Positions 18,542 to 28,051 of a DNA stretch of 64,000 bases are shown here, in pieces; positions within the stretch are counted from its first letter, which is position 1, and each line of letters begins with the position of its first letter. Made by a program: the position numbers and the translations under genes. The notes under the pieces are model-generated. The model worked only from the letters and a program-made list of their open reading frames with translations, had not been told where the DNA came from and searched no databases. The stretch comes from Streptomyces luteolifulvus (GTDB lineage: Bacteria; Actinomycetota; Actinomycetes; Streptomycetales; Streptomycetaceae). The DNA lies in contig NZ_VZRB01000006.1 in NCBI RefSeq assembly GCF_008806595.1, positions 284,881-348,880 on the forward strand, given 5' to 3'.

Positions 18542-21500
18542 ATGCGGGACAGTCATCGGGCCGAGGCCGAGCGGTTGTTGGCGCGGGCCGTGGAGGAGGA
18601 GGTGCGCCGGTCGGGTGGGCGTACCGAGGGGAGTGTGCTGCTGTCGCGGGCGCGTGGATCGCTGGAGGCGATGGCGCAGACGGCGGCGGAGGAGTACGAG
18701 GCGTACACGCGCGCGCTGGACGAGGCGGAGGCGGGACGGCTCACCTTCGGGCAGCGGTATGCGCGGGAGGGCGCGGGCACTGCGCTGCTGGTGGCCGGTG
18801 TCGCCGCGGTCGCCGCCACCGTGGCCGATCTGGCCCTCGGCACCGGCGCGGGCACGGCGCTGGGCACCGGGATGACGGTGGGGGTCGTGGGTGCGGCGGC
18901 GACCGTGGTGAAGGTGGCCGGTTCCCATCTGCCCGCCGCCCATCACCGCGCGGGCGCCATCGGTCAGCCCGGCGGTCCGGAGCAGCTGCGTCTGCAGTGG
19001 CTGACGGCGCTGGAGGTACGGGGCATCCGTCCGTTCCTGGACCAGCAGCGTGTGCTGAGCGCCTCCACCGGCCCGAAGAAGACGGGGCCGCGGCTGCGCG
19101 GCACGGACAAGAGCGCGGCGGCCCGCGGGCGCAGTGTGCTGCAGCAGTCGTTCGGTCAGCTTCCCGAACCGGTGGGCCCGTTCGCGGGACGTCGGCAGGA
19201 GCTGGCGCGGATCCGGCAGTGGGTGCAGGCGGCCCGCGCGAGCACCGAGACGCGGCCGACGGTGGTCGTGCTGCACGGTGCCCCCGGCAGCGGCCGGACC
19301 ACCCTGGCGGTCCGCGCGGCCCACGATCTCAAGGACCAGTTCCGCGGGGCGTGCGTCGTGGATCTGCGCGGCGACACTGCGGAAGAGTCGCCGCTCCCCA
19401 CCCGCGACGCGCTGCTGCACCTGCTGAACCGTCTCGGCGCGCCGCGCGAGCAGTTGCTGTTCCGTGAGCGTTCGTCCCCCGAGCAGCAGGTCAAGCGGCT
19501 GAGCGAGCTGTACCACCAGCATCTGACGGGCGTGCCGGTCGTCGTCGTCCTGGACGACGCCTGCGACCCCGCGCAGGTGTGCACGCTCGTCCCGGAGCGT
19601 TCCGACAGTCTGGTCCTGGTCACGGCCCGGGGGCCCGTCGATCTGCCCGCGGGCCTCTCCGCCTGGGTGCACCAGCTTCCGGTGCAGTCGCTGGACGCGG
19701 CCGGCGCGGAGGAGTTGCTGAATGCGTCGGCGGAGAACGGTTCGGGGCCGTACGACGCCGAAGCGGCCGACCGGATCCGGGAGTTGTGCGGCGGGCTGCC
19801 GCTGGCGCTGCGGATCGCGGGCTCCGCCCTGGGCCCGCGCTCGCCGCGTGCGCTGGCCTCGGATCTGGGTGCGTACGGTCCGGTGGAGCCGGTGGAGCGT
19901 GCGCTGTGGCTGCGCTACACCGACCAGTCGGACACGGCCCGCCGGCTGCTGCGTCGGCTGGCGCTGGCGGGCCGGGCGTCGCTGGGCGCGGCCGCGGCGG
20001 CGGCGCTGCTGGCGACGGACGAGACGGAGGCGACCCGGCATCTGGTGGCGCTGGCGAGAGCCGGCCTCATCGACCATGTGCGGGGCAGCCGCTACCGCCT
20101 CCACGATCTGGTCCGTACGTTCGCGCAGGCACGTCTCGCCGACGAGGAGGAGGCGTCGGAGCGTACGGCGGCGCAGGAGCGGCTGATCGTGAACTACGCG
20201 GACCTGGCGGACTCGGTGCTGCGTCTGGTGGACGGCCATATGTCGACCCGCTCGGACCGATTCAGTCCGCACGGCTTCACCTCCCTCGACGAGGCGCTGC
20301 GCTGGCTGGACGACGAGTCGAGTTTCATCACGGCGACGCTGCGGCACGCGGAGGGCGTCGACCAGGCCGCCGTGCTGAATCTGCTGGGTGCCCTGTGCGA
20401 CTACTGCCTGCTGCGCGGCGATCTGTACCGCCTGGGCGAGATCAGCGAGCTGGCGCAGGCAGTCGACGAGGGTCTGCTGGTCCGCTCGGTGCAGTGGCGT
20501 ACGGGCATCGCGGCCCGGCAGCTGGGTGAGCTGGACAAGGCGCGCACCACGCTGACCTCGGTGGTCGATCTGTACAGGGAGGCCCATCACGACGCGGGGG
20601 CGGCCCGTGCGCTGTGCTCGCTCGGTATCACCCTGCATCACCAGGGCAATCTCGGTGAGGCGACGGCGAAGCTGCGGGAGGCGCTGGATCTTCAGGCGCC
20701 CGCGGAGCTGGCCACGGACCGTGCCTGGACGATGCACGCGCTGGCGGCGGTCGAGCGTGACCGTGGCCGGCTGTCCGAGGCGATGGAGCTGCTGACGGAG
20801 TCCCTGGTGCTGCATCGTGCGGGCGAGTCGGTGCACGGCGAGGCGTGGGCGCACTTCCAGCTCGGTCAGCTGGGTCTGCGCATGGGGGACATTGCGCGCG
20901 CGGAGGCGGAGCTGCGTGACGCCCTGGATCTGTACGGCCGTACCCGTGACGGCCGTGGTGAGGCGTGGGCCCTGACCCAGCTGGCCCGGGCCGGTCTGGT
21001 CGCCGGTGACGCCTCGGCGGCGGTGGAGGGTCTGCGGCAGGCGACGGCGCGGCACCGGGACAACGAGGACGCCCGCGGTGAGGCGTGGACGGTCTATTAC
21101 CTGGGCCAGGCGCTGGAGGAGACGGGCGATCTGGATCAGGCGGTGCGTGAGCTGGAGCGCTCACGGACGATGTTCTCGCGGATGCGGGACGTGTACGGCC
21201 TGGCGTGTGCCCGTCACCATTCGGCGCGGGCCACCCGTGATCAGCGTGCGGCGCAGACGGGTTCGCTGCGCAACTCGGGTTTTGCCCGTCAACTGCTGGT
21301 GGATGCCCGTGCGGACTTCCAGCGCATCGGTGTCGCGCACGGCGAGGCGTGGACCTGTCTGGAGCTGGCGGTCGTCGACGCGGGAAACGCCCGTACGCAG
21401 CAGGCGCTGGCGCTGTGCGACGAGGCGGTGGAGCTGTTCACGTCGTACGGCGACCGGCGGGGCGAGGACTGGGCGCGTTTCCTGCGCTGCACGCTGCTGC

Positions 21501-21742
21501 CGTACGCCGCTCCCGGGGGTGTGGAGATCGGCACGGCGGTGGCGCAGGAGGAGCTGGCCCGGCTGTCGCGGGCGGGACACTCCTCGCGGGACGGGAAGCT
21601 GGACGACTACGTCGAGGCGTATCAGCTGCTGCTGGAGCGGGGCGTCGACCTGGCGGCGGGCTGGCAGGCATGGCGGCTGGGCATGGTGCCGAACCGCCAC
21701 GCCCGTGAGGTGATGGGGGTGGCGGTGCCGGCCCAGCGCTGA
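18542..21742 (+). CDS. STAND NTPase (NB-ARC-like) with TPR array and hydrophobic N-terminal segment
   Basis: 1066 residues. The ATG at 18542 is preceded by AAGGGGGAC; a TTG 13 codons earlier is less likely. Residues 1-70 are helical and charged. Residues 77-127 are a Gly/Ala/Val-rich hydrophobic stretch that could be a membrane hairpin. The NTPase module has Walker [10 protein letters not shown] (246-254), Walker [13 protein letters not shown] (about 350) and GLPLAL (about 415-425), then a winged-helix region. From about 560 to 1000 there are many TPR-like repeats sharing GEAWxxxxLGQ. The architecture is that of a signal-sensing switch: TPR senses, NTPase oligomerises, N-terminus acts. It is known both as regulators and, with toxic N-terminal domains, as defence proteins. 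The role here is unknown. Confidence 0.85.
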   Translation: MRDSHRAEAERLLARAVEEEVRRSGGRTEGSVLLSRARGSLEAMAQTAAEEYEAYTRALDEAEAGRLTFGQRYAREGAGTALLVAGVAAVAATVADLALGTGAGTALGTGMTVGVVGAAATVVKVAGSHLPAAHHRAGAIGQPGGPEQLRLQWLTALEVRGIRPFLDQQRVLSASTGPKKTGPRLRGTDKSAAARGRSVLQQSFGQLPEPVGPFAGRRQELARIRQWVQAARASTETRPTVVVLHGAPGSGRTTLAVRAAHDLKDQFRGACVVDLRGDTAEESPLPTRDALLHLLNRLGAPREQLLFRERSSPEQQVKRLSELYHQHLTGVPVVVVLDDACDPAQVCTLVPERSDSLVLVTARGPVDLPAGLSAWVHQLPVQSLDAAGAEELLNASAENGSGPYDAEAADRIRELCGGLPLALRIAGSALGPRSPRALASDLGAYGPVEPVERALWLRYTDQSDTARRLLRRLALAGRASLGAAAAAALLATDETEATRHLVALARAGLIDHVRGSRYRLHDLVRTFAQARLADEEEASERTAAQERLIVNYADLADSVLRLVDGHMSTRSDRFSPHGFTSLDEALRWLDDESSFITATLRHAEGVDQAAVLNLLGALCDYCLLRGDLYRLGEISELAQAVDEGLLVRSVQWRTGIAARQLGELDKARTTLTSVVDLYREAHHDAGAARALCSLGITLHHQGNLGEATAKLREALDLQAPAELATDRAWTMHALAAVERDRGRLSEAMELLTESLVLHRAGESVHGEAWAHFQLGQLGLRMGDIARAEAELRDALDLYGRTRDGRGEAWALTQLARAGLVAGDASAAVEGLRQATARHRDNEDARGEAWTVYYLGQALEETGDLDQAVRELERSRTMFSRMRDVYGLACARHHSARATRDQRAAQTGSLRNSGFARQLLVDARADFQRIGVAHGEAWTCLELAVVDAGNARTQQALALCDEAVELFTSYGDRRGEDWARFLRCTLLPYAAPGGVEIGTAVAQEELARLSRAGHSSRDGKLDDYVEAYQLLLERGVDLAAGWQAWRLGMVPNRHAREVMGVAVPAQR

Positions 21743-21766
21743 CCGGCGCCCGCCCTCCCGGATGCG

Positions 21767-22015
21767 TCAGCCCCGCTTGGAGTTGGGCTCGGCCGGGGTG
21801 TCCTCGGACGCGGACCCGTCCGCCTCGGGGTCGGGCGCTTCCTTGAAGTCGACCTTGCCCATGTGGCGGTTCATCGACTTCATCAGCGCCCATACGGCCA
21901 GGGCCATCGCCGCGAAGACGATGAAGCCGAGGACGCCGGGGGTGACCTTGTTCTCGTCCACCTCCTTGGCGAGGGGGACGAGGTGTGTCATTGCCAGGCT
22001 TGCGCTTGCGCTCAT
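21767..22015 (-). CDS. Small conserved membrane protein following mca
   Basis: 82 residues starting MSASASLAMTHLVPLAKE. One hydrophobic helix (about 28-46, VLGFIVFAAMALAVWALM) is followed by a basic patch and an acidic Glu/Asp/Pro tail, giving a single-pass protein with a cytoplasmic C-terminus. Its ATG starts 1 base after the mca stop, so it is co-transcribed and probably translationally coupled to mca. Conservation next to mca is my recollection of Streptomyces genomes. No function is known. Confidence 0.8.
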   Translation of the reverse strand: MSASASLAMTHLVPLAKEVDENKVTPGVLGFIVFAAMALAVWALMKSMNRHMGKVDFKEAPDPEADGSASEDTPAEPNSKRG

Positions 22016-22016
22016 G

Positions 22017-22898
22017 TCAGGCATTGTCGCGGATGCCCGCAAAGAGGTCGTCCTCGGGGAGGGAGCTGTCCACGAGTGACTTCGCGAGCTCGTACTCCTC
22101 CGTCGGCCAGACCTCCTTCTGGAGCTCCATCGGGACCCGGAACCAGCCGCCGTCGGGGTCGATCTGGGTGGCGTGCGCGATCAGGGCCTTGTCACGGATC
22201 TCGAAGAAGTCGGCGCAGGGGATGTGCGTGGTGAGCGTGCGCTCGGTGCGCTGGAACTCGCTCCACCGCTTGAGCCACTCCCCGTAGGGAGAGTCCAGGC
22301 CGCGCTCCAGCATGGCGTGGTGCAGTGCCTCGGTGCGCGGGCGGTTGAAGCCCTGGTTGTAGTACAGCTTGAGCGGCTGGTACACGGGGCCGAACTCGGC
22401 CTCCGGGTACTTCTCGGTGTCGGAGGCTCCCTCGAACGCCACCATGGAGATCTTGTGGGTCATGATGTGGTCGGGGTGCGGGTAGCCGCCGTTCTCGTCG
22501 TACGTCGTGATCACCTGGGGCCGGAACGAGCGGATCTGCTTCACCAGCTCGCCGGCCGCCTTGTCGACGTCCTCCAGGGCGAAGCAGCCGTCGGGCAGCG
22601 GCGGCAGCGGGTCGCCCTCGGGCAGGCCGGAGTCGACGAAGCCGAGCCACTCCTGCCCGACGCCGAGGATCTCGCGGGCCTCGTCCATCTCCTTCTTGCG
22701 TACCTCGTGAATGTGCTCCTCGATGTACTTGTCGCCCTGCAGCTTCGGATTGAGGATGGAGCCGCGCTCCCCGCCCGTGCAGGTCACGACCAGCACGTCC
22801 ACCCCCTCGGACACGTACTTCGCCATGGTGGCCGCGCCCTTGCTCGACTCGTCGTCGGGGTGGGCGTGCACGGCCATCAGTCGCAGCTGGTCAGTCAA
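22017..22898 (-). CDS. mca: Mycothiol S-conjugate amidase
   Basis: 293 residues. A zinc amidase that cleaves mycothiol-toxin conjugates into a mercapturic acid, which is exported, and GlcN-Ins, which is recycled to mycothiol. The LmbE/PIG-L fold is clear: HAHPDDESSKG (zinc ligands H13, D16), TCTGGERG, and YPHPDHIMTH, which supplies the third ligand. It is distinguished from the deacetylase MshB by its length and C-terminus (DGGWFRVPMELQKEVWPTEEY). It starts at a TTG with GAGGA upstream. The linked small membrane-protein gene follows immediately. This is a hallmark actinobacterial gene. Confidence 0.95.
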   Translation of the reverse strand: MTDQLRLMAVHAHPDDESSKGAATMAKYVSEGVDVLVVTCTGGERGSILNPKLQGDKYIEEHIHEVRKKEMDEAREILGVGQEWLGFVDSGLPEGDPLPPLPDGCFALEDVDKAAGELVKQIRSFRPQVITTYDENGGYPHPDHIMTHKISMVAFEGASDTEKYPEAEFGPVYQPLKLYYNQGFNRPRTEALHHAMLERGLDSPYGEWLKRWSEFQRTERTLTTHIPCADFFEIRDKALIAHATQIDPDGGWFRVPMELQKEVWPTEEYELAKSLVDSSLPEDDLFAGIRDNA

Positions 22899-22927
22899 GA
22901 CTCAATCCTCGTAGTCGGCGCCCGGTG

Positions 22928-22957
22928 TGAGCCGGTGCGATCGGCGGCTTCTATAGT
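22928..22957 (+). promoter_or_regulatory. Candidate promoter of the DUF4307 gene
   Basis: -35-like TGAGCC (22928-22933), 18-base spacer and -10 TATAGT (22952-22957), in the space between the divergent mca and DUF4307 genes. Only the -10 is strong. Confidence 0.45.
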
Positions 22958-23013
22958 GACCGAATCGGGGGGCGATTAATTCCGGGGTCCTGCCCCAGGC
23001 CGAGAGGACGATC

Positions 23014-23412
23014 ATGACGACGGCGAGCACGCGTCCGCCCGAGGGCCGTTACGGCCGTTCCTCGGACGCGCGCGCGGACCGCACGCTGAAGGTCGTCGGT
23101 GCCGTCCTCGCGGCGGCGCTTCTCGCTCTGGTCGGCTACTTCGCCTACCACTACGTCGGCCAGAACAAGATCAGCGCCGAGGTGATCACGTTCGATCCGT
23201 CGACGGACGCGGTGAAGGTGCATCTGGAGGTCCGCAAGGACGCCGGCGTCAGCGGATACTGCACGCTGCGGTCCCAGGCGGAGAACGGTGCCGAGGTGGG
23301 CCGGGCCGACTTCCGCTTCGAGGGGCCCGCGACACGCATCGACAAGGTCGTCACGCTCCGCACCACCTCGGCGGGCACGACGGCCGAACTGCTCGGCTGC
23401 CACGCCGACTGA
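23014..23412 (+). CDS. DUF4307 family membrane protein
   Basis: 132 residues: a hydrophilic N-terminus (PPEGRYGRSSDARADR), one membrane helix (about 26-46) and an external beta-rich domain of about 85 residues with two Cys residues (GYCTL, LLGCHAD) that could form a disulfide. This is the typical DUF4307 layout, found in actinobacteria next to mca. A good ribosome site (GAGAGGA) precedes the ATG. It is divergent from mca and upstream of greA, but greA has its own leader. Molecular function is unknown. Confidence 0.88.
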   Translation: MTTASTRPPEGRYGRSSDARADRTLKVVGAVLAAALLALVGYFAYHYVGQNKISAEVITFDPSTDAVKVHLEVRKDAGVSGYCTLRSQAENGAEVGRADFRFEGPATRIDKVVTLRTTSAGTTAELLGCHAD

Positions 23413-23580
23413 CGTCGCTCCGAATGCGTGGGTGCTGACCTGCGTCAATGAAATTCTGGTGGCTTATGTCCTCCCCCTTCCGCCCCTGAATTGTTAGGCT
23501 CGTGGTTTCGCCCATCCGAGAAGGAACATTCTTCTGGGTAGGGCGATGCTTTGTATTCCCAGTACCTACGAGGAGCACCT

Positions 23581-24081
23581 GTGACCCAGACCAGCGAGAA
23601 CGTCACCTGGCTGACCCAGGAGGCGTACAACAAGCTCAAGAACGAGCTTGCGCACCTTACTGGTCCTGCGCGCACGGAGATCGCCGCCAAGATCGCGGCC
23701 GCGCGCGAGGAGGGCGACCTGCGTGAGAACGGCGGGTACCACGCGGCCAAGGAGGAGCAGGGCAAGCAGGAGCTCCGTGTGCGCCAGCTGACCCAGCTCC
23801 TGGAGAACGCCCAGGTCGGTGAGGCGCCGGCCTCGGCGGACGGTGCGGTCGCGCCCGGCATGGTCGTGACGATCGCCTTCGACGGCGACGAGGACGACAC
23901 GCTGACGTTCCTGCTCGCCTCCCGCGAGTACGCCAGCGCCGACATCGAGACCTACTCGCCGCAGTCGCCGCTGGGCGCCGGCGTGATCGGCCACAAGGTC
24001 GGCGAGGACGCGGAGTACGAGCTGCCCAACGGCAAGAAGGCCTCGGTGACGATCCTCAAGGCCGAGCCGTACACCAGCTGA
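23581..24081 (+). CDS. greA: Transcription elongation factor GreA
   Basis: 166 residues. GreA enters the RNA polymerase secondary channel and stimulates cleavage of backtracked RNA. The N-terminal coiled coil is present (WLTQEAYNKLKNEL, IAAAREEGDLRENGGYHAAKEEQ with the catalytic acidic tip DLRENGGY). So is the C-terminal FKBP-like domain ending SPLGAGVIGHKVGED...KKASVTILKAE. The start is GTG at 23581 after GAGGAG. The 168-base leader may carry a promoter at TAGGCT (23495-23500), though no matching -35 is evident. A strong hairpin follows the gene. Confidence 0.96.
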   Translation: MTQTSENVTWLTQEAYNKLKNELAHLTGPARTEIAAKIAAAREEGDLRENGGYHAAKEEQGKQELRVRQLTQLLENAQVGEAPASADGAVAPGMVVTIAFDGDEDDTLTFLLASREYASADIETYSPQSPLGAGVIGHKVGEDAEYELPNGKKASVTILKAEPYTS

Positions 24082-24106
24082 TCCCGTCCGGCATGTCCTT
24101 TGACCG

Positions 24107-24135
24107 GCCCCCGGCGTCCCCGAGACGCCGGGGGC
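24107..24135. terminator. 12-bp stem terminator between convergent greA and ABC permease
   Basis: GCCCCCGGCGTC (24107-24118) pairs exactly with GACGCCGGGGGC (24124-24135) around a 5-base loop. It sits between the greA stop and the stop of the minus-strand permease, so it can serve both directions. Confidence 0.85.
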
Positions 24136-24139
24136 ACTG

Positions 24140-24985
24140 TCATGCCGTCGCGGACCGGTACTTCCGCACCGCCAGCGTCCTGAATATGACGATGATCAGG
24201 ACCGAGTAGATCAGCGAGGCCCACACGGGGTGCTCCATGGGCCAGGCGTCCGAGGGCGAGACCCCGGGGTTGCCGAAGAGCACACGGCAGGCCTGGACCG
24301 TCGCGCTGAACGGGTTCCAGTCGGCGACGTGCTGCAGCCAGGGCGTCATCCTGCTGGAGTCCACGAACGCGTTCGAGATGAACGTGACCGGGAACAGCCA
24401 GATCAGTCCGCCCGAGGTGGCCGCCTCCGGGGTGCGCACGGACAGGCCGATCAGCGCGCCGACCCAGGTGAAGGCATAGCCCAGCAGGAGCAGCAGCCCG
24501 AAGGCGCCGAGCACCTCACCGAAGTTGGTGTGGGTGCGCCAGCCGACCAGCAGGGCGACCACGGCCAGCACGAACAGGGTGAGCGCCGTCTGCACCAGGT
24601 CGGCGAGGGTGCGCCCGGTCAGCACCGCGCCGCGGGCCATGGGCAGCGAGCGGAAGCGGTCGATCAGGCCCTTGTGCATGTCGTCGGCGATGCCCGCGCC
24701 CGCCCCCGCGGTGGCGAAGGTGACGGTCTGCGCGAAGATGCCGGCCATCAGGAACTCGCGGTAGACGGCGGGGTCGGTGGTGCCGCCGATGTTCATGGAG
24801 CCGCCGAACACATAGCTGAACAGCACCACGAACATGATCGGCTGGATGAGCCCGAAGATGACCATCTCCGGGATCCGCGACATACGGATCAGGTTGCGTT
24901 TCGCGACGACCAGCGAGTCGCGGACGGACTGGGTGACGGGGTTGCCGGGCGCGGCGATCCGCACGGCATCGGTCACGGCACTCAC
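24140..24985 (-). CDS. ABC-2 type permease (DrrB family)
   Basis: 281 residues with six predicted membrane helices, of the DrrB/ABC-2 export type: IPEMVIFGLIQPIMFVVLFSYVFGG, then DRFRSLPMARGAVLTGR and WNPFSATVQACRVLFGNPG. With the ATPase it should form a half-size-subunit exporter for hydrophobic compounds such as drugs, lipids or a natural product. It starts at a GTG overlapping the ATPase stop by 4 bases (GTGA), so the two are made together. The terminator at 24107-24135 follows. Confidence 0.92.
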   Translation of the reverse strand: MSAVTDAVRIAAPGNPVTQSVRDSLVVAKRNLIRMSRIPEMVIFGLIQPIMFVVLFSYVFGGSMNIGGTTDPAVYREFLMAGIFAQTVTFATAGAGAGIADDMHKGLIDRFRSLPMARGAVLTGRTLADLVQTALTLFVLAVVALLVGWRTHTNFGEVLGAFGLLLLLGYAFTWVGALIGLSVRTPEAATSGGLIWLFPVTFISNAFVDSSRMTPWLQHVADWNPFSATVQACRVLFGNPGVSPSDAWPMEHPVWASLIYSVLIIVIFRTLAVRKYRSATA

Positions 24986-25998
24986 TTGGCGGTCTCCTTC
25001 TTGTGCCGGCGGTCCTTGGCGGCCGCGCCGGCCGCCGCGCCGGGCTCCTCGTCCTTCACCTCGGCCACATGGCCGGTCAGGGACAGGAAGACGTCGTCCA
25101 GGGTCGGGCGGCGCAGCCCGATGTCGTCTATCTCGATGCCGCGGGCGTCCAGCTCGCGGATGACCTCGGCCAGCAGCTTGGCGCCGCCGGTGACGGGGAC
25201 GGTGAGCATGCGGGTGTGATCCTCGATGGAGGTGTCGCCCTTGCCGAACCCGGCCAGCACCTCGGCGGCGGTCGGGATGTGTTCGCGGTCGTGGACGACG
25301 ACCTCGACGCGCTCGCCTCCGGTGCGGGCCTTGAGCTGGTCGGAGGTGCCGCGGGCGATGACACGGCCGTGGTCGACGACCGCGATGTCGTGCGCGAGGT
25401 GGTCGGCCTCTTCGAGGTACTGGGTGGTCAGCAGCAGGGTCGTACCGCCGGAGACCAGCTGTTTGATGACCTCCCACAGCTGCTGGCGGTTGCGGGGGTC
25501 GAGGCCGGTCGTCGGTTCGTCCATGAACATCACGGGCGGGGAGACGACCAGGGCCGCGGCCAGGTCGAGGCGGCGGCGCATGCCTCCGGAGTAGGTCTTG
25601 GCGGTGCGGTCGGCGGCGTCCGCGAGGTTGAACTGCTCCAGCAGTTCGTCGGCCCGGACCTTCGCCTCCTTCGCCTTCATCTGGTAGAGCTGCCCGACCA
25701 TCTGCAGGTTCTCGCGGCCGGTCAGGTATTCGTCGACGGCGGCGAACTGGCCGGACAGGCCGATGGAGCGGCGTACCTCGTTGGGGTGCCTGAGCACGTC
25801 GAGGCCGGCGACGACCGCCTTGCCGCTGTCGGGGCGCAGCAGGGTCGTCAGACAGCGGACCGTCGTCGTCTTGCCCGCGCCGTTCGGCCCGAGCAGGCCC
25901 AGCACGGTGCCCTCGGGCACATCGAGGTCGACGCCGTCCAGAGCCCTTACGTCGCCGAAGGTCTTGACGAGACCTTCGGCATAGATGGCGCCTGGCAT
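24982..25998 (-). CDS. ABC transporter ATPase (DrrA family)
   Basis: 338 residues from the ATG at 25998, which has GGAG at proper distance. An in-frame ATG at 26061 would add 21 residues encoded by a CCCGACCACGAC-type repeat and sits only a few bases after the promoter. Motifs: Walker A GLLGPNGAGKTTT, Q-loop GQFAAVDE, signature YSGGMRRRLDLAAAL, Walker B PVMFMDEPTTGLDP, switch His in LLTTQYLEEADHLAH. A C-terminal DrrA-specific domain follows, ending in a basic tail. It powers the permease encoded downstream. The promoter has a perfect palindrome in its spacer. Confidence 0.92.
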   Translation of the reverse strand: MPGAIYAEGLVKTFGDVRALDGVDLDVPEGTVLGLLGPNGAGKTTTVRCLTTLLRPDSGKAVVAGLDVLRHPNEVRRSIGLSGQFAAVDEYLTGRENLQMVGQLYQMKAKEAKVRADELLEQFNLADAADRTAKTYSGGMRRRLDLAAALVVSPPVMFMDEPTTGLDPRNRQQLWEVIKQLVSGGTTLLLTTQYLEEADHLAHDIAVVDHGRVIARGTSDQLKARTGGERVEVVVHDREHIPTAAEVLAGFGKGDTSIEDHTRMLTVPVTGGAKLLAEVIRELDARGIEIDDIGLRRPTLDDVFLSLTGHVAEVKDEEPGAAAGAAAKDRRHKKETAK

Positions 25999-26073
25999 GT
26001 GAGTCTCCACGTCTTCGGGGTTGGTCGTGGTCGGGGTGGTCGTGGTCGGGATGGTCGTCATGAGACGCGACGA

Positions 26074-26102
26074 ACACTAACGCGATGTATCGCGTCTCTC
26101 AA
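26074..26102 (-). promoter_or_regulatory. Promoter with embedded operator palindrome for the ABC exporter
   Basis: On the minus strand, -35 TTGAGA (26102-26097) and -10 TAGTGT (26079-26074) are separated by exactly 17 bases. The spacer holds the perfect palindrome ACGCGAT-GT-ATCGCGT (plus-strand 26080-26095). A repressor bound here would exclude RNA polymerase. Half-sites GACGCGA recur on both sides. No regulator gene is adjacent. Confidence 0.65.
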
Positions 26103-26151
26103 CGGAATTTTCCGAACGAGTGACGAAACAAGTGACGAACAGGCCCTGACC

Positions 26152-27381
26152 TCAGTCGATGACCTTGTAACCCGCCTCGCGGAGGGCCTGGCCGACCTCG
26201 GCGCAGTGCGCCGCGCCCTTCGTCTCCAGATGCAGCTCGACCTCCGCCTCCGTGAGCCCGAGCCGTGGGTCGGTCCGTACGTGGCTCACATCGAGGACGT
26301 TAGCGTCCACCACTGACAACACCCCGAGCAGCGTAGCGAGGGCGCCCGGCCGGTCCGTCAGCCGCAGACGTACGGCCAGGTAGCGGCCCTGCGCCGCCAT
26401 GCCGTGCCGCAGGATGCGCTGGAGCAGCAGCGGGTCGACGTTGCCGCCGGACAGTACCGCCACGACCGGCCCCTCGACGGATCCGGGGTCGCTCAGCAGC
26501 GCCGCGACCGGACTCGCGCCGGCGGGCTCGACGACCAGCTTGGCCCGCTCCAGGCACAGCAGCAGCGCGGTGGACAGCTCGTCCTCGGTCACCGTGCGCA
26601 CCTCGTCCACCAGGTCGCCGATGATCCCGAACGGTACGTCGCCGGGCCGCCCCACCCTGATTCCGTCGGCCATGGTCGCCGGGTTGTCGACCGACACCGG
26701 CCGCCCGGCGGCCAGCGAGGGCGGGTACGCGGCCGCGCCCGCCGCCTGCACACCCACGATCCGCACGTCCGGCCTGAGCGCCTTCACCGCGACCGCGATA
26801 CCGGCCGCGAGCCCTCCCCCGCCGATGCCCACGACGATCGTGCGCACCTCCGGGCACTGCTCCAGGATCTCCAGTCCGACCGTGCCCTGGCCCGCGATGA
26901 TGTCGGCGTGGTCGAAGGGGTGGATGAACACCGCGCCCGTCTCGGCCGCGTACTCCTGCGCGGCGGCCAGCGTCTCGTCGACCACCTGGCCGTGCAGGCG
27001 CACCTCGGCGCCGTACTCCTGTGTGGCGCTGATCTTCGGCAGCGGGGCGCCCTGCGGCATGAACACGGTGGAACGCACCCCGAGCAGCGCGGACGCCAGC
27101 GCCACGCCCTGCGCGTGGTTGCCCGCGCTCGCGGCGACGACTCCGGCGGCCCGCTCCTCGGGCAGCAGGCAGGCGATACGGACGTACGCGCCGCGCAGCT
27201 TGAACGATCCCGTCCGCTGCAGGTTCTCGCACTTGAAGTGCACCGGGGCGCCGACCAGCTGGGACAGGTGCCGGCTGCCCTCCATGGCGGTCATCCGCGC
27301 CACGCCCGCGAGCATCTTCTGAGCGCCGCGCACGTCGTCGAGGGTGACCGGCGGCGGGGGGTGGGCCGTGCGGTGGTTCAT
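26152..27381 (-). CDS. ilvA: Threonine ammonia-lyase (threonine dehydratase) with ACT domain
   Basis: 409 residues, fold-type II PLP enzyme converting threonine to 2-oxobutanoate and ammonia, the entry to isoleucine synthesis or threonine catabolism. GSFKLRGAY carries the PLP lysine K61. SAGNHAQGVA and the phosphate-binding glycine loop GIGGGGLAAGIA are intact. Residues about 335-409 are a single ACT-like domain (RPGALATLLGVLSVVDANVLDVSH). Length and the single short ACT match the catabolic/biodegradative type with regulation rather than the ~500-residue IlvA. It is divergent from a MarR regulator 145 bases away. Confidence 0.93.
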   Translation of the reverse strand: MNHRTAHPPPPVTLDDVRGAQKMLAGVARMTAMEGSRHLSQLVGAPVHFKCENLQRTGSFKLRGAYVRIACLLPEERAAGVVAASAGNHAQGVALASALLGVRSTVFMPQGAPLPKISATQEYGAEVRLHGQVVDETLAAAQEYAAETGAVFIHPFDHADIIAGQGTVGLEILEQCPEVRTIVVGIGGGGLAAGIAVAVKALRPDVRIVGVQAAGAAAYPPSLAAGRPVSVDNPATMADGIRVGRPGDVPFGIIGDLVDEVRTVTEDELSTALLLCLERAKLVVEPAGASPVAALLSDPGSVEGPVVAVLSGGNVDPLLLQRILRHGMAAQGRYLAVRLRLTDRPGALATLLGVLSVVDANVLDVSHVRTDPRLGLTEAEVELHLETKGAAHCAEVGQALREAGYKVID

Positions 27382-27526
27382 GGCTCAAGTCTCGCAGTTC
27401 ACTCGCCGCGACCGCGGCTGTGACCAACCTCCGAGACCGGTTTCCTCAGCGCCGGTACGGCCCGCCCCCCGGCCGCGTACCCTGTCCCCCAACCCAGGAC
27501 CCCCTTCATGAAGCGAGCCCCCGGCC

Positions 27527-28051
27527 ATGCCCACAACACCTGAAATGTCGATGGACATGACGACCGTCGGTGACACCGGTCTCCTCGACACCCTGCAGCA
27601 CGAGGTGGCGGTGTTCGCCCGCCGTGCCGAACAGACCCGGCTCGGCGGGGTGGGGCAGGTGCGCAACTCCATGGACCGGGCCGCATACCTGCTGCTCAAC
27701 CGCCTCGACAACGAAGGACCGATGGGCGTCAAGGCGCTCGCCGCGAGCATGAGGATCGACTCGTCCACGGTCACCCGGCAGGTGGCTCCGCTCGTCGACA
27801 CCGGACTCGTCAAGCGCACCTCGCACCCCGAGGACGGGCGGGCCGTGGTGCTCCAGCTCTCCCCGCGCGGGCAGTCGCGCCTGGAGGAAGTGCGGTCGTC
27901 CAGGCGTCAGTTGATGGCCGAGCTGACCCACGACTGGGCGCCGCAGGAGCGCGAGGCCTTCTGCACGCTCCTCACACGCTTCAATACCGCCCTGTCGGCC
28001 CGCATGGCCGTCCAGGGGCTGCCGGGAGCGGACGCGCCGTCGCCGACCTGA
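27527..28051 (+). CDS. MarR family transcriptional regulator
   Basis: 174 residues. Winged-helix core: YLLLNRLDNEGPMGVKALAASMRIDSSTVTRQVAPLVDTGLVKRTSHPEDGRAVVLQLSPRGQ, with the DxR wing motif (EDGRAV) intact. Terminal helices for dimerisation flank it. The start may be the ATG at 27527 or the in-frame ATG at 27545; ribosome sites are weak for both. It is divergent from ilvA, which could be a target, and is followed after 190 bases by the sigma-like gene. The ligand is unknown. Confidence 0.9.
   Translation: MPTTPEMSMDMTTVGDTGLLDTLQHEVAVFARRAEQTRLGGVGQVRNSMDRAAYLLLNRLDNEGPMGVKALAASMRIDSSTVTRQVAPLVDTGLVKRTSHPEDGRAVVLQLSPRGQSRLEEVRSSRRQLMAELTHDWAPQEREAFCTLLTRFNTALSARMAVQGLPGADAPSPT

Noticed and set aside
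26000..26061. N-terminal Thr/Pro repeat as part of the DrrA-like ATPase
   Set aside because: It comes from a short DNA repeat upstream of a better start (25998, with GGAG). The longer protein would be translated from an almost leaderless mRNA.
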